The translations under genes and the position numbers were made by a program. Of a stretch of 11,377 nucleotides of DNA, positions 1-7,774 are shown in pieces (position 1 is the first letter of the stretch; each line of letters begins with the position of its first letter). A model generated the notes under the pieces. That model saw only the letters and a list, made by a program, of their open reading frames with translations. It was not told where the DNA came from and made no database searches. Source of the DNA: Desulfobacteraceae bacterium (GTDB taxonomy: Bacteria; Desulfobacterota; Desulfobacteria; Desulfobacterales; Desulfobacteraceae); contig JAABSK010000072.1 of the NCBI GenBank assembly GCA_011390435.1, forward strand, positions 1 to 11,377, given 5' to 3'.

Positions 1-62
1 AATCCCTTACTAAACTCTTTTTCGTCTTGTTTTAGACCCGCTCTAATTTTCTCACTGACCAA

Positions 63-75
63 TTTTCAAAGATCA
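63..75 (-). promoter_or_regulatory. boxA-like antitermination element
   Basis: On the minus strand the sequence reads TGATCTTTGAAAA, close to the bacterial rrn boxA consensus (TGCTCTTTAACAA). In rRNA leaders boxA RNA binds NusB/NusE (S10) and helps RNA polymerase ignore Rho. It sits about 40 nt after the predicted transcription start and 11 nt after the hairpin, as expected for a leader. Assignment is by motif likeness and position. Confidence 0.55.
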
Positions 76-86
76 AACTTGTGTTT

Positions 87-105
87 GTCACCCCTCTCGG
101 GTGAC
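87..105 (-). promoter_or_regulatory. boxB-like leader hairpin
   Basis: A perfect 7-bp stem (GTCACCC / GGGTGAC) closes a 5-nt loop (GAGAG on the minus strand). It is not followed by a T-run, so it is not an intrinsic terminator for tyrS. It precedes the boxA-like element by 11 nt, the order boxB then boxA found in rrn leaders. The transcript would begin about 10 nt upstream of the stem. Confidence 0.5.
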
Positions 106-120
106 CGACAAAACCAGGAC

Positions 121-149
121 AATATACATGTGACGCGGGTTTTTGTCAA
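121..149 (-). promoter_or_regulatory. Strong sigma-70-type promoter, probably rrn P
   Basis: On the minus strand there is a perfect -35 hexamer TTGACA (149-144), a 17-bp spacer and a -10 TATATT (126-121, five of six consensus bases). The start would be near 114-115, in a GC-containing discriminator (GTCCTGG). GC-rich discriminators are typical of stringently controlled rRNA promoters. It is the best promoter match I found in the window and lies 10 bp past the tyrS stop codon, pointing away from tyrS into the leader described at 1-115. Confidence 0.75.
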
Positions 150-159
150 TTGCTTTTTA

Positions 160-1449
160 TCAATTATTTAAAATAATTTTATGATATTTTTTCTTTCCAG
201 CTCTCAAGATAATTTCATTTTCAACAATATCATCAGAATTGACAATTTGTTCCAAAGAAACAACACGTTGCCCGTTAAGATACGCACCGCCCTGATCGAT
301 CAACCGCCGGGCATCTGATTTCGACCGGCACAATCCTGTATCAACAAACAGATCAATCACCGGCTTTTTGCCTGCAACACGACCATGATCATATGTTGAA
401 AACGGGAGCGCGGCCTCATTAGCGCCTGCTGATGATAACCGATGAATTCCGCTGCCAGGCAACAGCGTACCGGGGATATCAATTCCACCAAACATGGAAA
501 CAGAAGCAAGAAACGCTTTCTCAGCTTCTTTTTCTCCATGGCATATCTTTGTGGCTTCATAGGCCAGTACCGCCTTTGCCTTGTTCAAATCTGCCCCACC
601 AAGCGAACTGACCTGATCAATTTCCGCTTTGTCCAGAAACGTAAACAGCAGCAGGAATCGCACAACATCTGCATCATCCGCATTCACCCAGAACTGGTAA
701 TACTCGTACGGTAAAAACCGCTGGGCGTCAAGCCATACAGCGCCAGAATGGGTTTTTCCCATTTTAATGCCGGAAGCAGTCGTAATCAGTGGAAACGTGA
801 TACCAAACGCCTGCTTGCCAAGCATTCTGCGCGTCAAGTCAATTCCAGCCACAATGTTTCCCCACTGATCTGATCCACCCATCTGGAGGTAACACGCATG
901 GTGTTTGGCCAGCTGCATAAAATCGTAGGCCTGGAGCAGCATATAGTTAAACTCGATAAAGGTCAGACCGTCATCGGATTCCATCCGTGCCCGGTAACTC
1001 TCCGCCTTGATCATCCGGTTAACGGAAAAATGCCGCCCGATGTCCCGTAAAAAAGGAATGTATTCCAGCCGGGTCAACCATTGGGCATTGTCAAGAAGCA
1101 ATGCTTTATCATCGGAAAAATCCAGAAACCTTGCCAGCTGGTCCTTGATTCCCCTTTTATTTTCATCAATTTGATTCTGGGTAATGACCTTTCGCAACTC
1201 GGTTTTCCCGGACGGATCACCGATCAGACCGGTTCCGCCCCCCACCAGGGCTATCGGCCGATGACCATGCCGCTGCATATGTGCCAGCGCCATGATACAG
1301 ACCAAGGATCCCACATGAAGACTGGATGCGGTAGGATCAAATCCAATATAACAGGTGGCAGTATGGTTGGCCAGATAAGCTTCCAGTTCTTCAGTATGGG
1401 TTTGATCTTCGATAAACCCACGTTCTTTAAGTACAGTCAAGACGCTCAT
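160..1449 (-). CDS. tyrS: Tyrosyl-tRNA synthetase (TyrRS)
   Basis: Class Ic aminoacyl-tRNA synthetase that charges tRNA-Tyr with tyrosine using ATP, in the cytoplasm. The 429-residue length is normal for the bacterial TyrS family. The Rossmann catalytic domain has the HIGH signature as HVGS (residues 45-48) after the YIGFDPTASSLH segment, the tyrosine/ATP-site block GGSDQWGN (191-198), and the KMSKS loop as KMGKT (229-233). A C-terminal S4-type RNA-binding domain (about 365-429) includes SKSDARRLIDQGG. Start: ATG, with purine-rich AAAGGCAAAAGAG upstream. The gene begins 13 bp after the rny stop, so the two are probably co-transcribed. No T-box leader or other tyrS-specific regulatory element is visible upstream, and no terminator follows; an rrn-type promoter begins 10 bp past the stop. 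Confidence 0.97.
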   Translation of the reverse strand: MSVLTVLKERGFIEDQTHTEELEAYLANHTATCYIGFDPTASSLHVGSLVCIMALAHMQRHGHRPIALVGGGTGLIGDPSGKTELRKVITQNQIDENKRGIKDQLARFLDFSDDKALLLDNAQWLTRLEYIPFLRDIGRHFSVNRMIKAESYRARMESDDGLTFIEFNYMLLQAYDFMQLAKHHACYLQMGGSDQWGNIVAGIDLTRRMLGKQAFGITFPLITTASGIKMGKTHSGAVWLDAQRFLPYEYYQFWVNADDADVVRFLLLFTFLDKAEIDQVSSLGGADLNKAKAVLAYEATKICHGEKEAEKAFLASVSMFGGIDIPGTLLPGSGIHRLSSAGANEAALPFSTYDHGRVAGKKPVIDLFVDTGLCRSKSDARRLIDQGGAYLNGQRVVSLEQIVNSDDIVENEIILRAGKKKYHKIILNN

Positions 1450-1462
1450 AACTCTTTTGCCT

Positions 1463-3028
1463 TTATTTTCTGGTGTATTCCACTGCCCGGGTCTCCCTGA
1501 TCACAACAACCTTAACCTGTCCGGGAAACGTAAGATTCTCTTCAATCTGGCGGGCAATATCCCTGGACAGCATCACGGCATTGTCATCAGATATTTTCTC
1601 ACTTTCCGTGATCACACGGATCTCCCGACCGGCCTGAATCGCGTAGGTATTAATAACGCCATCAAATGAGTTGGCAATTTTTTCCAGATCTTCCAGGCGT
1701 TTGACATAATTTTCAAGACTTTCTTTTCTGGCCCCGGGACGGGCTCCGGAAAGAGCATCAGCTGCCTGAACAATATAATCATAGACAGATTCCGGCATTT
1801 TGTCTTCATGGTGCGCTGCAATGGCATTGACGACACTTTCGATTTCACCGTACTTTTTGGCCAGTTTGGCCCCGATAATGGCATGGGCACCATCCACTTC
1901 ATAATCGATGGCTTTGCCGATATCGTGCAGCAGCCCCATCCGTTTTGCCAGTTTGATATCCAGACCCAGCTCAGCTGCAATCGCACCGGAAAGAAAGGCC
2001 ACTTCAACGGAGTGCTGCAACACGTTCTGGGCATAACTGGTTCTGAACTTGAGCTTGCCAAGCACCTTGATCAGCTCCGGATCAATACCATGCACTCCCA
2101 TGTCAAATGCAGCCTGCTCACCAGCCTCTTTAATGGCAAGATCCACCTCTTCTGTTGCCCGTTCAACAACATCTTCAATACGGGCAGGATGGATACGGCC
2201 GTCAGAAATCAGCTTCTCCAGTGAAATGCGGGCGATCTCTCGTCTTACCGGATTGAATCCGGACAGAATCACCGCTTCAGGCGTATCATCGATAATCAGA
2301 TCAATCCCGGTTGCCGCCTCCAGCGCCCGTATATTCCGGCCTTCTCTGCCGATGATCCGTCCTTTCATCTCGTCACCCGGAAGATGAACAACAGATACCG
2401 TTCGTTCAGCCACATAATCACCGGCATACCGCTGAATAGCTGTTGAAATAATCTTTTTTGCTTCCTTGTCGGCATTTTCCTTGGCTTCGCTGGTAATTCG
2501 CTTGATCAGTTTTGCACCTTCGTGCCGGGCCTCTTCCTCCATTGCCCTGACCAGTAATTCCTTGGCTTCTTCAAGTGTCAATCCAGACACTTTTTCCAGC
2601 TCTTTTTTGGTCTCCTCCAATAATTGAGTGTATTGCGCCTCTTTCAGGGTGGCAGATTCAAAGCGCTTCTGTGTTTCTTTCTCTTTTTTCTGCAATGCCT
2701 GTTCTCTTTTGGTTAAAAGCTCTTCCTGCTGATCCAGTTTTTCAATTTTCTTGGTCAGCCGTCTGCCTTCCAGCTTGAGTTCGGATCGGGCTTCCTCTGT
2801 CTCAGCATCAAAATTACTTTTCATTTCAAGCAATCTGGATTTTGCTTCCAGCTTTGCTTCGCGCAATAACGTCTGTGCCTGTATTTTAGCATCTTCGATC
2901 AGTCGTTGATGCTCTGATTCAATTTCCTGGGTTTTCTGGACAAGCTTTTTTTTAAGGATACCGTACCCAAAGACTCCCAATCCGAATGCAATGATCACAA
3001 TCAATGAGAGCACTATCATATATTCCAT
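1463..3028 (-). CDS. rny: Ribonuclease Y
   Basis: Membrane-anchored endoribonuclease that starts mRNA decay. From the chosen start it has 521 residues, the usual family length. Order of parts: one N-terminal membrane helix (about residues 4-24), a long charged coiled coil (about 30-200), a KH RNA-binding domain with GRIIGREG (223-230), and an HD metal-dependent hydrolase domain. The HD domain shows H339, the HD pair H368-D369 in [11 protein letters not shown]407-H408, and D424 in the AADAL segment. The ATG at 3028 is preferred because GAGGAG lies 9 nt upstream and the protein then starts with the membrane helix. An in-frame ATG at 3064 would add 12 residues but lacks this site. The gene lies between a 6S RNA gene and tyrS, with a 10-bp hairpin in its upstream region. 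No clear dedicated promoter was recognised. Confidence 0.97.
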   Translation of the reverse strand: MEYMIVLSLIVIIAFGLGVFGYGILKKKLVQKTQEIESEHQRLIEDAKIQAQTLLREAKLEAKSRLLEMKSNFDAETEEARSELKLEGRRLTKKIEKLDQQEELLTKREQALQKKEKETQKRFESATLKEAQYTQLLEETKKELEKVSGLTLEEAKELLVRAMEEEARHEGAKLIKRITSEAKENADKEAKKIISTAIQRYAGDYVAERTVSVVHLPGDEMKGRIIGREGRNIRALEAATGIDLIIDDTPEAVILSGFNPVRREIARISLEKLISDGRIHPARIEDVVERATEEVDLAIKEAGEQAAFDMGVHGIDPELIKVLGKLKFRTSYAQNVLQHSVEVAFLSGAIAAELGLDIKLAKRMGLLHDIGKAIDYEVDGAHAIIGAKLAKKYGEIESVVNAIAAHHEDKMPESVYDYIVQAADALSGARPGARKESLENYVKRLEDLEKIANSFDGVINTYAIQAGREIRVITESEKISDDNAVMLSRDIARQIEENLTFPGQVKVVVIRETRAVEYTRK

Positions 3029-3095
3029 TAAAAAATTCTCCTCAGCTATGTATATTAATATCAACAGTTCATGTTGTAATTATCTTGCCTTCATA

Positions 3096-3131
3096 CCTGA
3101 ATTTACAGATAAATACCATCATAAATTCAGG
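3096..3131 (-). repeat. Inverted repeat / hairpin in the rny upstream region
   Basis: Two perfect 10-base arms (CCTGAATTTA at 3096-3105, TAAATTCAGG at 3122-3131) enclose 16 bases. Neither strand has a T-run after it, so it is not a Rho-independent terminator. It lies between 6S RNA and rny, about 68 bp before the rny start codon. It could be a 5'-UTR structure in rny mRNA, an RNA-processing site or a protein-binding dyad. The sequence alone does not decide. The rest of 3029-3203 shows no ORF or clear promoter. Confidence 0.55.
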
Positions 3132-3203
3132 ATTCGACAATAATGAAACAGGGTAAGGTTAAGGAGAGGAGGGATAAGGAAGCAACGTTTTAAGTACGTA
3201 CAA

Positions 3204-3390
3204 TTACCCCCGCAGACTGCCGTGTTGCTTATATAGGCTTTGAACCAAAGGTTCAAAAGGTGGGCGTCCAGTATCACCTTCAGGCTTTTCCTTACAAGAG
3301 GAACATAGCACACCAGCAACAGTGTGGACTCCCTTTTTACAATGCGTTAGGACAAAGTCTGTCAGACAATCACGCACATTGCAGGGGTAT
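3204..3390 (-). ncRNA. ssrS: 6S RNA
   Basis: About 187 nt, the usual 6S size. The RNA mimics an open promoter and binds housekeeping RNA polymerase holoenzyme, tuning transcription as growth slows. The ends pair: ACCCCTGCA near the 5' end with TGCGGGGGT near the 3' end, one G-U apart from perfect. The 3' strand holds the hairpin TTGAACCTTTGGTTCAA, which corresponds to the TTGAACCAAGGGTTCAA hairpin of E. coli 6S RNA, followed as in E. coli by AGCCT and a GGCAGTCTGCG-type closing strand. A CACAC/GTGTG hairpin and a distal AGTCC/GGAC stem fill the middle. It sits directly after zapA, the same neighbour as in gammaproteobacteria. No intrinsic terminator is obvious, so the 3' end may be processed. 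Ends are approximate by a few bases. Confidence 0.87.
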
Positions 3391-3397
3391 TTTTTTA

Positions 3398-3426
3398 TCT
3401 GTAACACTTAAAAACTTGCTATTCAA
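3398..3426 (-). promoter_or_regulatory. Likely 6S RNA promoter, overlapping the zapA 3' end
   Basis: The minus strand shows TTGAAT (3426-3421), a 17-bp spacer and TACAGA (3403-3398). The predicted start, 7-8 nt further on, falls at 3390-3391, which matches the 5' end of the 6S fold. The -35 hexamer includes the last codons and stop of zapA. Hexamers are only partial matches; the agreement with the RNA 5' end is the main support. Confidence 0.5.
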
Positions 3427-3712
3427 TTCCTTTATCAATCTTTTCAATCAAGGATGTAATTTTGCTTTCGACCTCTTTTTCCAGCGCCAGGTGCTTCTCT
3501 TTGAGCTCATGGTAGTCTTTTGACATATTCATGGCGGCAAGCAGCAATATGGCAATCTTATTTTTCACAAAAGATCTGTTTTTAAACCGGTTTTCAGCCT
3601 CATCAATATAGTTTTTAAGGTGCTGCGCCACCTTTTCCGGATTTTTCACTTGCTCATCAGGTGCAAACCGGAATTCTTCACCAAAAAGATCAATTACAAC
3701 AATTTCATCCAA
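3419..3712 (-). CDS. zapA: Cell division protein ZapA
   Basis: Small cytosolic protein that bundles FtsZ protofilaments and stabilises the Z-ring at mid-cell. It has 97 residues, typical for ZapA. The N-terminal globular part (VVIDLFGEEFRFAPDE) is followed by the conserved helix ending in KIAILLLAAMNMSKDYHELK and a C-terminal coiled coil. The start is TTG: AAGGGA lies 5 nt upstream, while the nearby ATG at 3708 is out of frame. It is 17 bp after the zapB-like gene and directly before 6S RNA. The zapA-6S RNA neighbourhood is known from gammaproteobacteria, which supports both calls. Confidence 0.92.
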   Translation of the reverse strand: MDEIVVIDLFGEEFRFAPDEQVKNPEKVAQHLKNYIDEAENRFKNRSFVKNKIAILLLAAMNMSKDYHELKEKHLALEKEVESKITSLIEKIDKGIE

Positions 3713-3729
3713 AGAAATCCCTTTTTGAA

Positions 3730-4050
3730 CTAAGTAAGTTCATCATTTGACGCTCCTGCCGGGTTGACACGACTTGAAAATGTATCCAGTTTTTTCAGCA
3801 GGTCATCAATTTTTGAGCGAACCAAAACCTTTTGTTCTGAAAATTGCTCCTCAGTTTTATTTTTAGTATCAATTTTCGCTTCAAGTTCAGTGATTTTTAA
3901 CTGCAGGTCACGATTTTTTGATTCCAGAGTGCTGCAGTATTCGATCATAAAATCGATCTTGCTTTCAATATCATTAAACTTGTTTTTAATCTGATCAATA
4001 CCCAATTTCATCGTCTCGTAATCATTTCGTATGGGGGCAGTATAGTTCAT
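3730..4050 (-). CDS. zapB: ZapB-like coiled-coil cell division protein
   Basis: A 106-residue, highly charged protein that is predicted coiled coil almost throughout (about residues 12-95), rich in K, E, D, I and L heptads, with no signal peptide or membrane segment. ZapB proteins are short coiled coils that join ZapA at the Z-ring. The position, 17 bp upstream of zapA in the same operon, is the strongest argument for function, because coiled-coil composition alone is not specific. It begins 14 bp after the stop of the GlmU-like gene, so the three genes are probably one transcript. The ATG at 4050 has only a weak ribosome site (GAAAG). Confidence 0.72.
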   Translation of the reverse strand: MNYTAPIRNDYETMKLGIDQIKNKFNDIESKIDFMIEYCSTLESKNRDLQLKITELEAKIDTKNKTEEQFSEQKVLVRSKIDDLLKKLDTFSSRVNPAGASNDELT

Positions 4051-4064
4051 AATCTTTCATAAAG

Positions 4065-4826
4065 TCAAGGCAATTCATTTTGCGATTGAAGGATCAAAGA
4101 CTGTGCTTTATCAAGGTCTTCCAAGGTATTGACCCCAATCACCTGCCGCCAGTCAGCAATGGTGACCACACCTGTTTTCTGCTTGTTTTTCTGCGCAATT
4201 TCAATAACGTCTGTCAGATAATATTCGCCCTGATTGTTATCCGGTTTGAGAACTGAAACAGCATCTTCTAAAAACTGTCGATCAAAGCAATAAATTCCCG
4301 TGTTCACCTGATGGATCTTTTTTTCGTTCTCATTTGCATCAGCTTCTTCCCGGATACAAATCAACTGCTGGTGTTGATCAAGAATGATCCGCCCGTAACC
4401 TGTGGGGTCCTGAACCCGGGTCGCCAGAACCGTTACCTGGTTGTGCTGGCGTTTATGTCCATCTACCAGTGCGGTCAATGTTTCTTTTTGTATCAGCGGA
4501 ACATCGCCACACAGGACCAGTACCGCCTTGATGTCAGATGAAAGATTGGGAAGGACGGACTTGACAGCATCGCCTGTTCCCAGAAGCTGAGCTTGGTGTG
4601 CAAAGGTGATGTGGTACGTTTGTCTGACTTCATCTTTCACCTGCTGGGCCTGATGGCCAACCACCACATGGACATCTGCAGAGGCAATCTGCACAGCACA
4701 GCTGACAACTCGGGAAATCATACTCATTCCAGCCACCTGGTGCAGCACCTTGGCCTTATCTGATTTCATCCGGGTACCTTTTCCTGCTGCCAGTACAATA
4801 ATGGCAAGGTCCTTATATATCGTCAT
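4065..4826 (-). CDS. glmU: Stand-alone GlmU-type uridylyltransferase (NTP transferase domain protein)
   Basis: Predicted to make UDP-GlcNAc from GlcNAc-1-phosphate and UTP, supplying peptidoglycan and LPS synthesis. From the chosen start it has 253 residues and covers only the N-terminal Rossmann-like domain of GlmU (the full enzyme is about 450-460). Motifs: LAAGKGTRM (residues 12-20) followed by KVLH, then LGTGDAV, CGDVPL, PTGYGRI, NTGIY, GEYYLTDVI and GVNTLEDL in GlmU order. The proline usual before KVLH is alanine. The left-handed beta-helix acetyltransferase domain is absent: the stop comes just after the linker helix and zapB starts 14 bp later. The ATG at 4826 is preferred (GAGGG 4 nt upstream) over the in-frame ATG at 4874, which lies in the terminator's T-run. 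Another sugar-1-phosphate nucleotidyltransferase role is possible. Confidence 0.83.
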   Translation of the reverse strand: MTIYKDLAIIVLAAGKGTRMKSDKAKVLHQVAGMSMISRVVSCAVQIASADVHVVVGHQAQQVKDEVRQTYHITFAHQAQLLGTGDAVKSVLPNLSSDIKAVLVLCGDVPLIQKETLTALVDGHKRQHNQVTVLATRVQDPTGYGRIILDQHQQLICIREEADANENEKKIHQVNTGIYCFDRQFLEDAVSVLKPDNNQGEYYLTDVIEIAQKNKQKTGVVTIADWRQVIGVNTLEDLDKAQSLILQSQNELP

Positions 4827-4870
4827 AACACCCTCTGAAAATTCATAATTAAAATATTCTCGAGTACCCA

Positions 4871-4913
4871 GCAAAACAGAGGGGATGTTCCTTTTTCAGA
4901 AACATCCCCTCTG
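4871..4913 (-). terminator. Rho-independent terminator of the atp operon
   Basis: On the minus strand a perfect 13-bp stem (CAGAGGGGATGTT / AACATCCCCTCTG, 4913-4901 and 4889-4877) closes an 11-nt loop and is followed by TTTT. There is no T-run after it on the plus strand, so it works leftward only. It lies 60 bp past the atpC stop and 45 bp before the glmU-like start codon, separating the atp operon from the next one. Confidence 0.92.
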
Positions 4914-4973
4914 ATGATTGTGAATACTCAACGCACTGAAATCGTTATTTTAAGCTGTCAAGACGATTTTCAA

Positions 4974-5378
4974 CTATGCATTTTTAATGTTTATCCGGTA
5001 GATCGCCCGTTGAAGTGCAGCTTCAGCTCTGGCGATATCAACTTTTGCTGATCGGTCTGCCAGTCGTTTTTCAGCCCGCAACTTGGCCTGTTCTGCCCGG
5101 GAAATGTCAATATCCCTTCTCCGTTCTGCAGATTCGGCAAGAATGGTCACCTTGTCCGGCAGAACTTCAGCAAAACCACCGTTTACAAAAAGATAACGCT
5201 GCTTTCCAGTTGCATCGGTATATCGTAATGTACCCACCTTCAAAGAGGTCAAAAAAGGCGTATGACTTTTAAGCACACCAAATTCACCTTCAGAACCCGG
5301 TGCAACAACACTCTGAGCCGCCTCGCTGACCACTGCTTTCTGAGGGGTTACGACTTCAAGAATCAGTTTATCTGCCAT
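4974..5378 (-). CDS. atpC: F1F0 ATP synthase subunit epsilon
   Basis: Central-stalk subunit, 134 residues, normal length. It connects gamma to the c-ring and can inhibit ATP hydrolysis. The N-terminal beta sandwich (about residues 1-85) contains the family block PGSEGEFGVLKSHTPFLTSLK and FVNGGFAEV. The C-terminal helical hairpin (about 88-134) contains IDISRA (90-95), which fits the I(L)DxxRA ATP-binding motif known from Bacillus epsilon, and arginines 124 and 128 at the places of its two ATP-contacting arginines. Start: ATG with GGAGG 6 nt upstream. It is the last gene of the operon, 18 bp after atpD and followed by the terminator at 4871-4913. Confidence 0.97.
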   Translation of the reverse strand: MADKLILEVVTPQKAVVSEAAQSVVAPGSEGEFGVLKSHTPFLTSLKVGTLRYTDATGKQRYLFVNGGFAEVLPDKVTILAESAERRRDIDISRAEQAKLRAEKRLADRSAKVDIARAEAALQRAIYRINIKNA

Positions 5379-5396
5379 GACATTCCTCCAAGTATT

Positions 5397-6791
<1,395 letters not shown>

Positions 6792-6820
6792 CTATAAAGC
6801 TGTTTTCATATTATTCTAAA

Positions 6821-7714
6821 TTATCCCTTAAGTGCTTCTGCACCGCCGACAATATCCATCAGGTCCGCTGTAATTTTCGCCTGTCTTGTTTTATTGAATA
6901 TTGTCTGCAGCTCTGAAACCATATCCTGACACGCCTTGGTTGCATTTTCCATGGTCCGCATTCGAGCGGCATGCTCACTGGTTGAGGTCTGGAGCAGTGC
7001 ATCATATATCTGAATATAAATGTTTTTGGGGAGCATCGCACCCAGCAATGCGTCAGAAGACGGTTCACATAAATGCTCTGCTAAAAACCCTTTTTCGTTT
7101 GATGCATCGGCTTCCTCGACGACCTCGGCCAGGGAAGGGACAGGAAGGACTTGCTTCACAGTAGGAATCTGCCTTGCCATCGTTTGAAAACCAGCGTAAA
7201 CCAAATATACTTCATCCACAGATCCTTCAAGGAAACTGTTGATCAGTGTCTGTCCTGAAGTTGATGCAATACTGAATTCAACCCTGGAACCCACAACCCC
7301 GATAAATTGTTCTGCGATGGGAAACTGTGTTTTTTTGGCCCAGTCTCTTCCTTTTTTACCAAAACAATACAAAGAAACATCTTTGCCTGCCAATTCATTG
7401 TTAATAAATTTTTCAGCTTTATTAATTAAACTTGCATTAAAACCACCACAGAGTCCTCTGTCCGAGGTGCATAAAAGCATTACCACTTTTTTAACTTCTT
7501 CCCGGGGAACCAGTAACGGACTTGCATCCGAACCCGCTTTCCCGGCAATGCTCCCCAGAACCTCGGCAAACTTGCCGGCATAAGGTCTAAACGCCTCCAT
7601 GCTGTTCTGAGCGCCCCGCAATCTTGAAGTGGCAACCATTTTCATGGCAGAGGTAATCTGTTTAGTCTTTTTAACACTGACTATTTTTGATTGTACTTCT
7701 TTTAATGTTGCCAT
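6821..7714 (-). CDS. atpG: F1F0 ATP synthase subunit gamma
   Basis: Rotor shaft of F1, 297 residues, slightly longer than the E. coli protein. The two long coiled-coil helices that enter the alpha/beta ring are present: the N-terminal SVKKTKQITSAMKMVATSRL region and the C-terminal helix with RMRTMENATKAC and the closing VGGAEALKG. The globular middle has the family's SDRGLCGGFNASL segment. Start: ATG with AAAGG about 9 nt upstream. It lies between alpha and beta, as in nearly all F-type operons. The 60-bp gap to atpA is the longest within the operon, and I see no strong promoter or terminator in it. Confidence 0.97.
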   Translation of the reverse strand: MATLKEVQSKIVSVKKTKQITSAMKMVATSRLRGAQNSMEAFRPYAGKFAEVLGSIAGKAGSDASPLLVPREEVKKVVMLLCTSDRGLCGGFNASLINKAEKFINNELAGKDVSLYCFGKKGRDWAKKTQFPIAEQFIGVVGSRVEFSIASTSGQTLINSFLEGSVDEVYLVYAGFQTMARQIPTVKQVLPVPSLAEVVEEADASNEKGFLAEHLCEPSSDALLGAMLPKNIYIQIYDALLQTSTSEHAARMRTMENATKACQDMVSELQTIFNKTRQAKITADLMDIVGGAEALKG

Positions 7715-7774
7715 ATGATCTACCTTTCAAGCCTATTATTAGTAAATAAAATCATGAATTCTTTTCAAAGAAAA

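Larger units (their letters stand above)
1..115 (-). other. Probable rRNA operon leader (5' part only)
   Basis: This is the region downstream of the strong leftward promoter at 121-149. It holds no ORF, but it carries a short hairpin followed by a boxA-like element, the arrangement seen in leaders of bacterial 16S-23S-5S operons. The remaining 60 bases to the window edge are AT-rich with no terminator. The mature 16S 5' end (an AGAGTTTGATC-type start) is not reached, so the rRNA gene itself is inferred to lie just outside. Genome context is known to allow this: a tyrosyl-tRNA synthetase gene next to an rRNA operon also occurs in pseudomonads. It could instead be the leader of another highly expressed RNA or gene. 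Confidence 0.6.

Noticed and set aside
87..105. Hairpin as a tyrS terminator
   Set aside because: It lies downstream of a strong promoter and has no T-run after it on the minus strand.
3029..3064. Longer RNase Y starting at the ATG at 3064
   Set aside because: The ATG at 3028 has GAGGAG at good spacing and begins directly with the membrane helix typical of the family.
3260..3523. Plus-strand open frame of 87 codons across the 6S/zapA region
   Set aside because: It runs antisense to 6S RNA and zapA, has no ribosome site or recognisable protein features, and is explained by the genes on the other strand.
4827..4874. Longer GlmU-like protein starting at the ATG at 4874
   Set aside because: That ATG lies at the T-run of the atp terminator; the ATG at 4826 has GAGGG 4 nt upstream and matches GlmU N termini.
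4939..4969. AAATCGT/ACGATTT inverted repeat between atpC and the terminator
   Set aside because: The arms are only 7 bp and AT-rich, with a long interior and no neighbouring signal; the strong terminator nearby accounts for the region.
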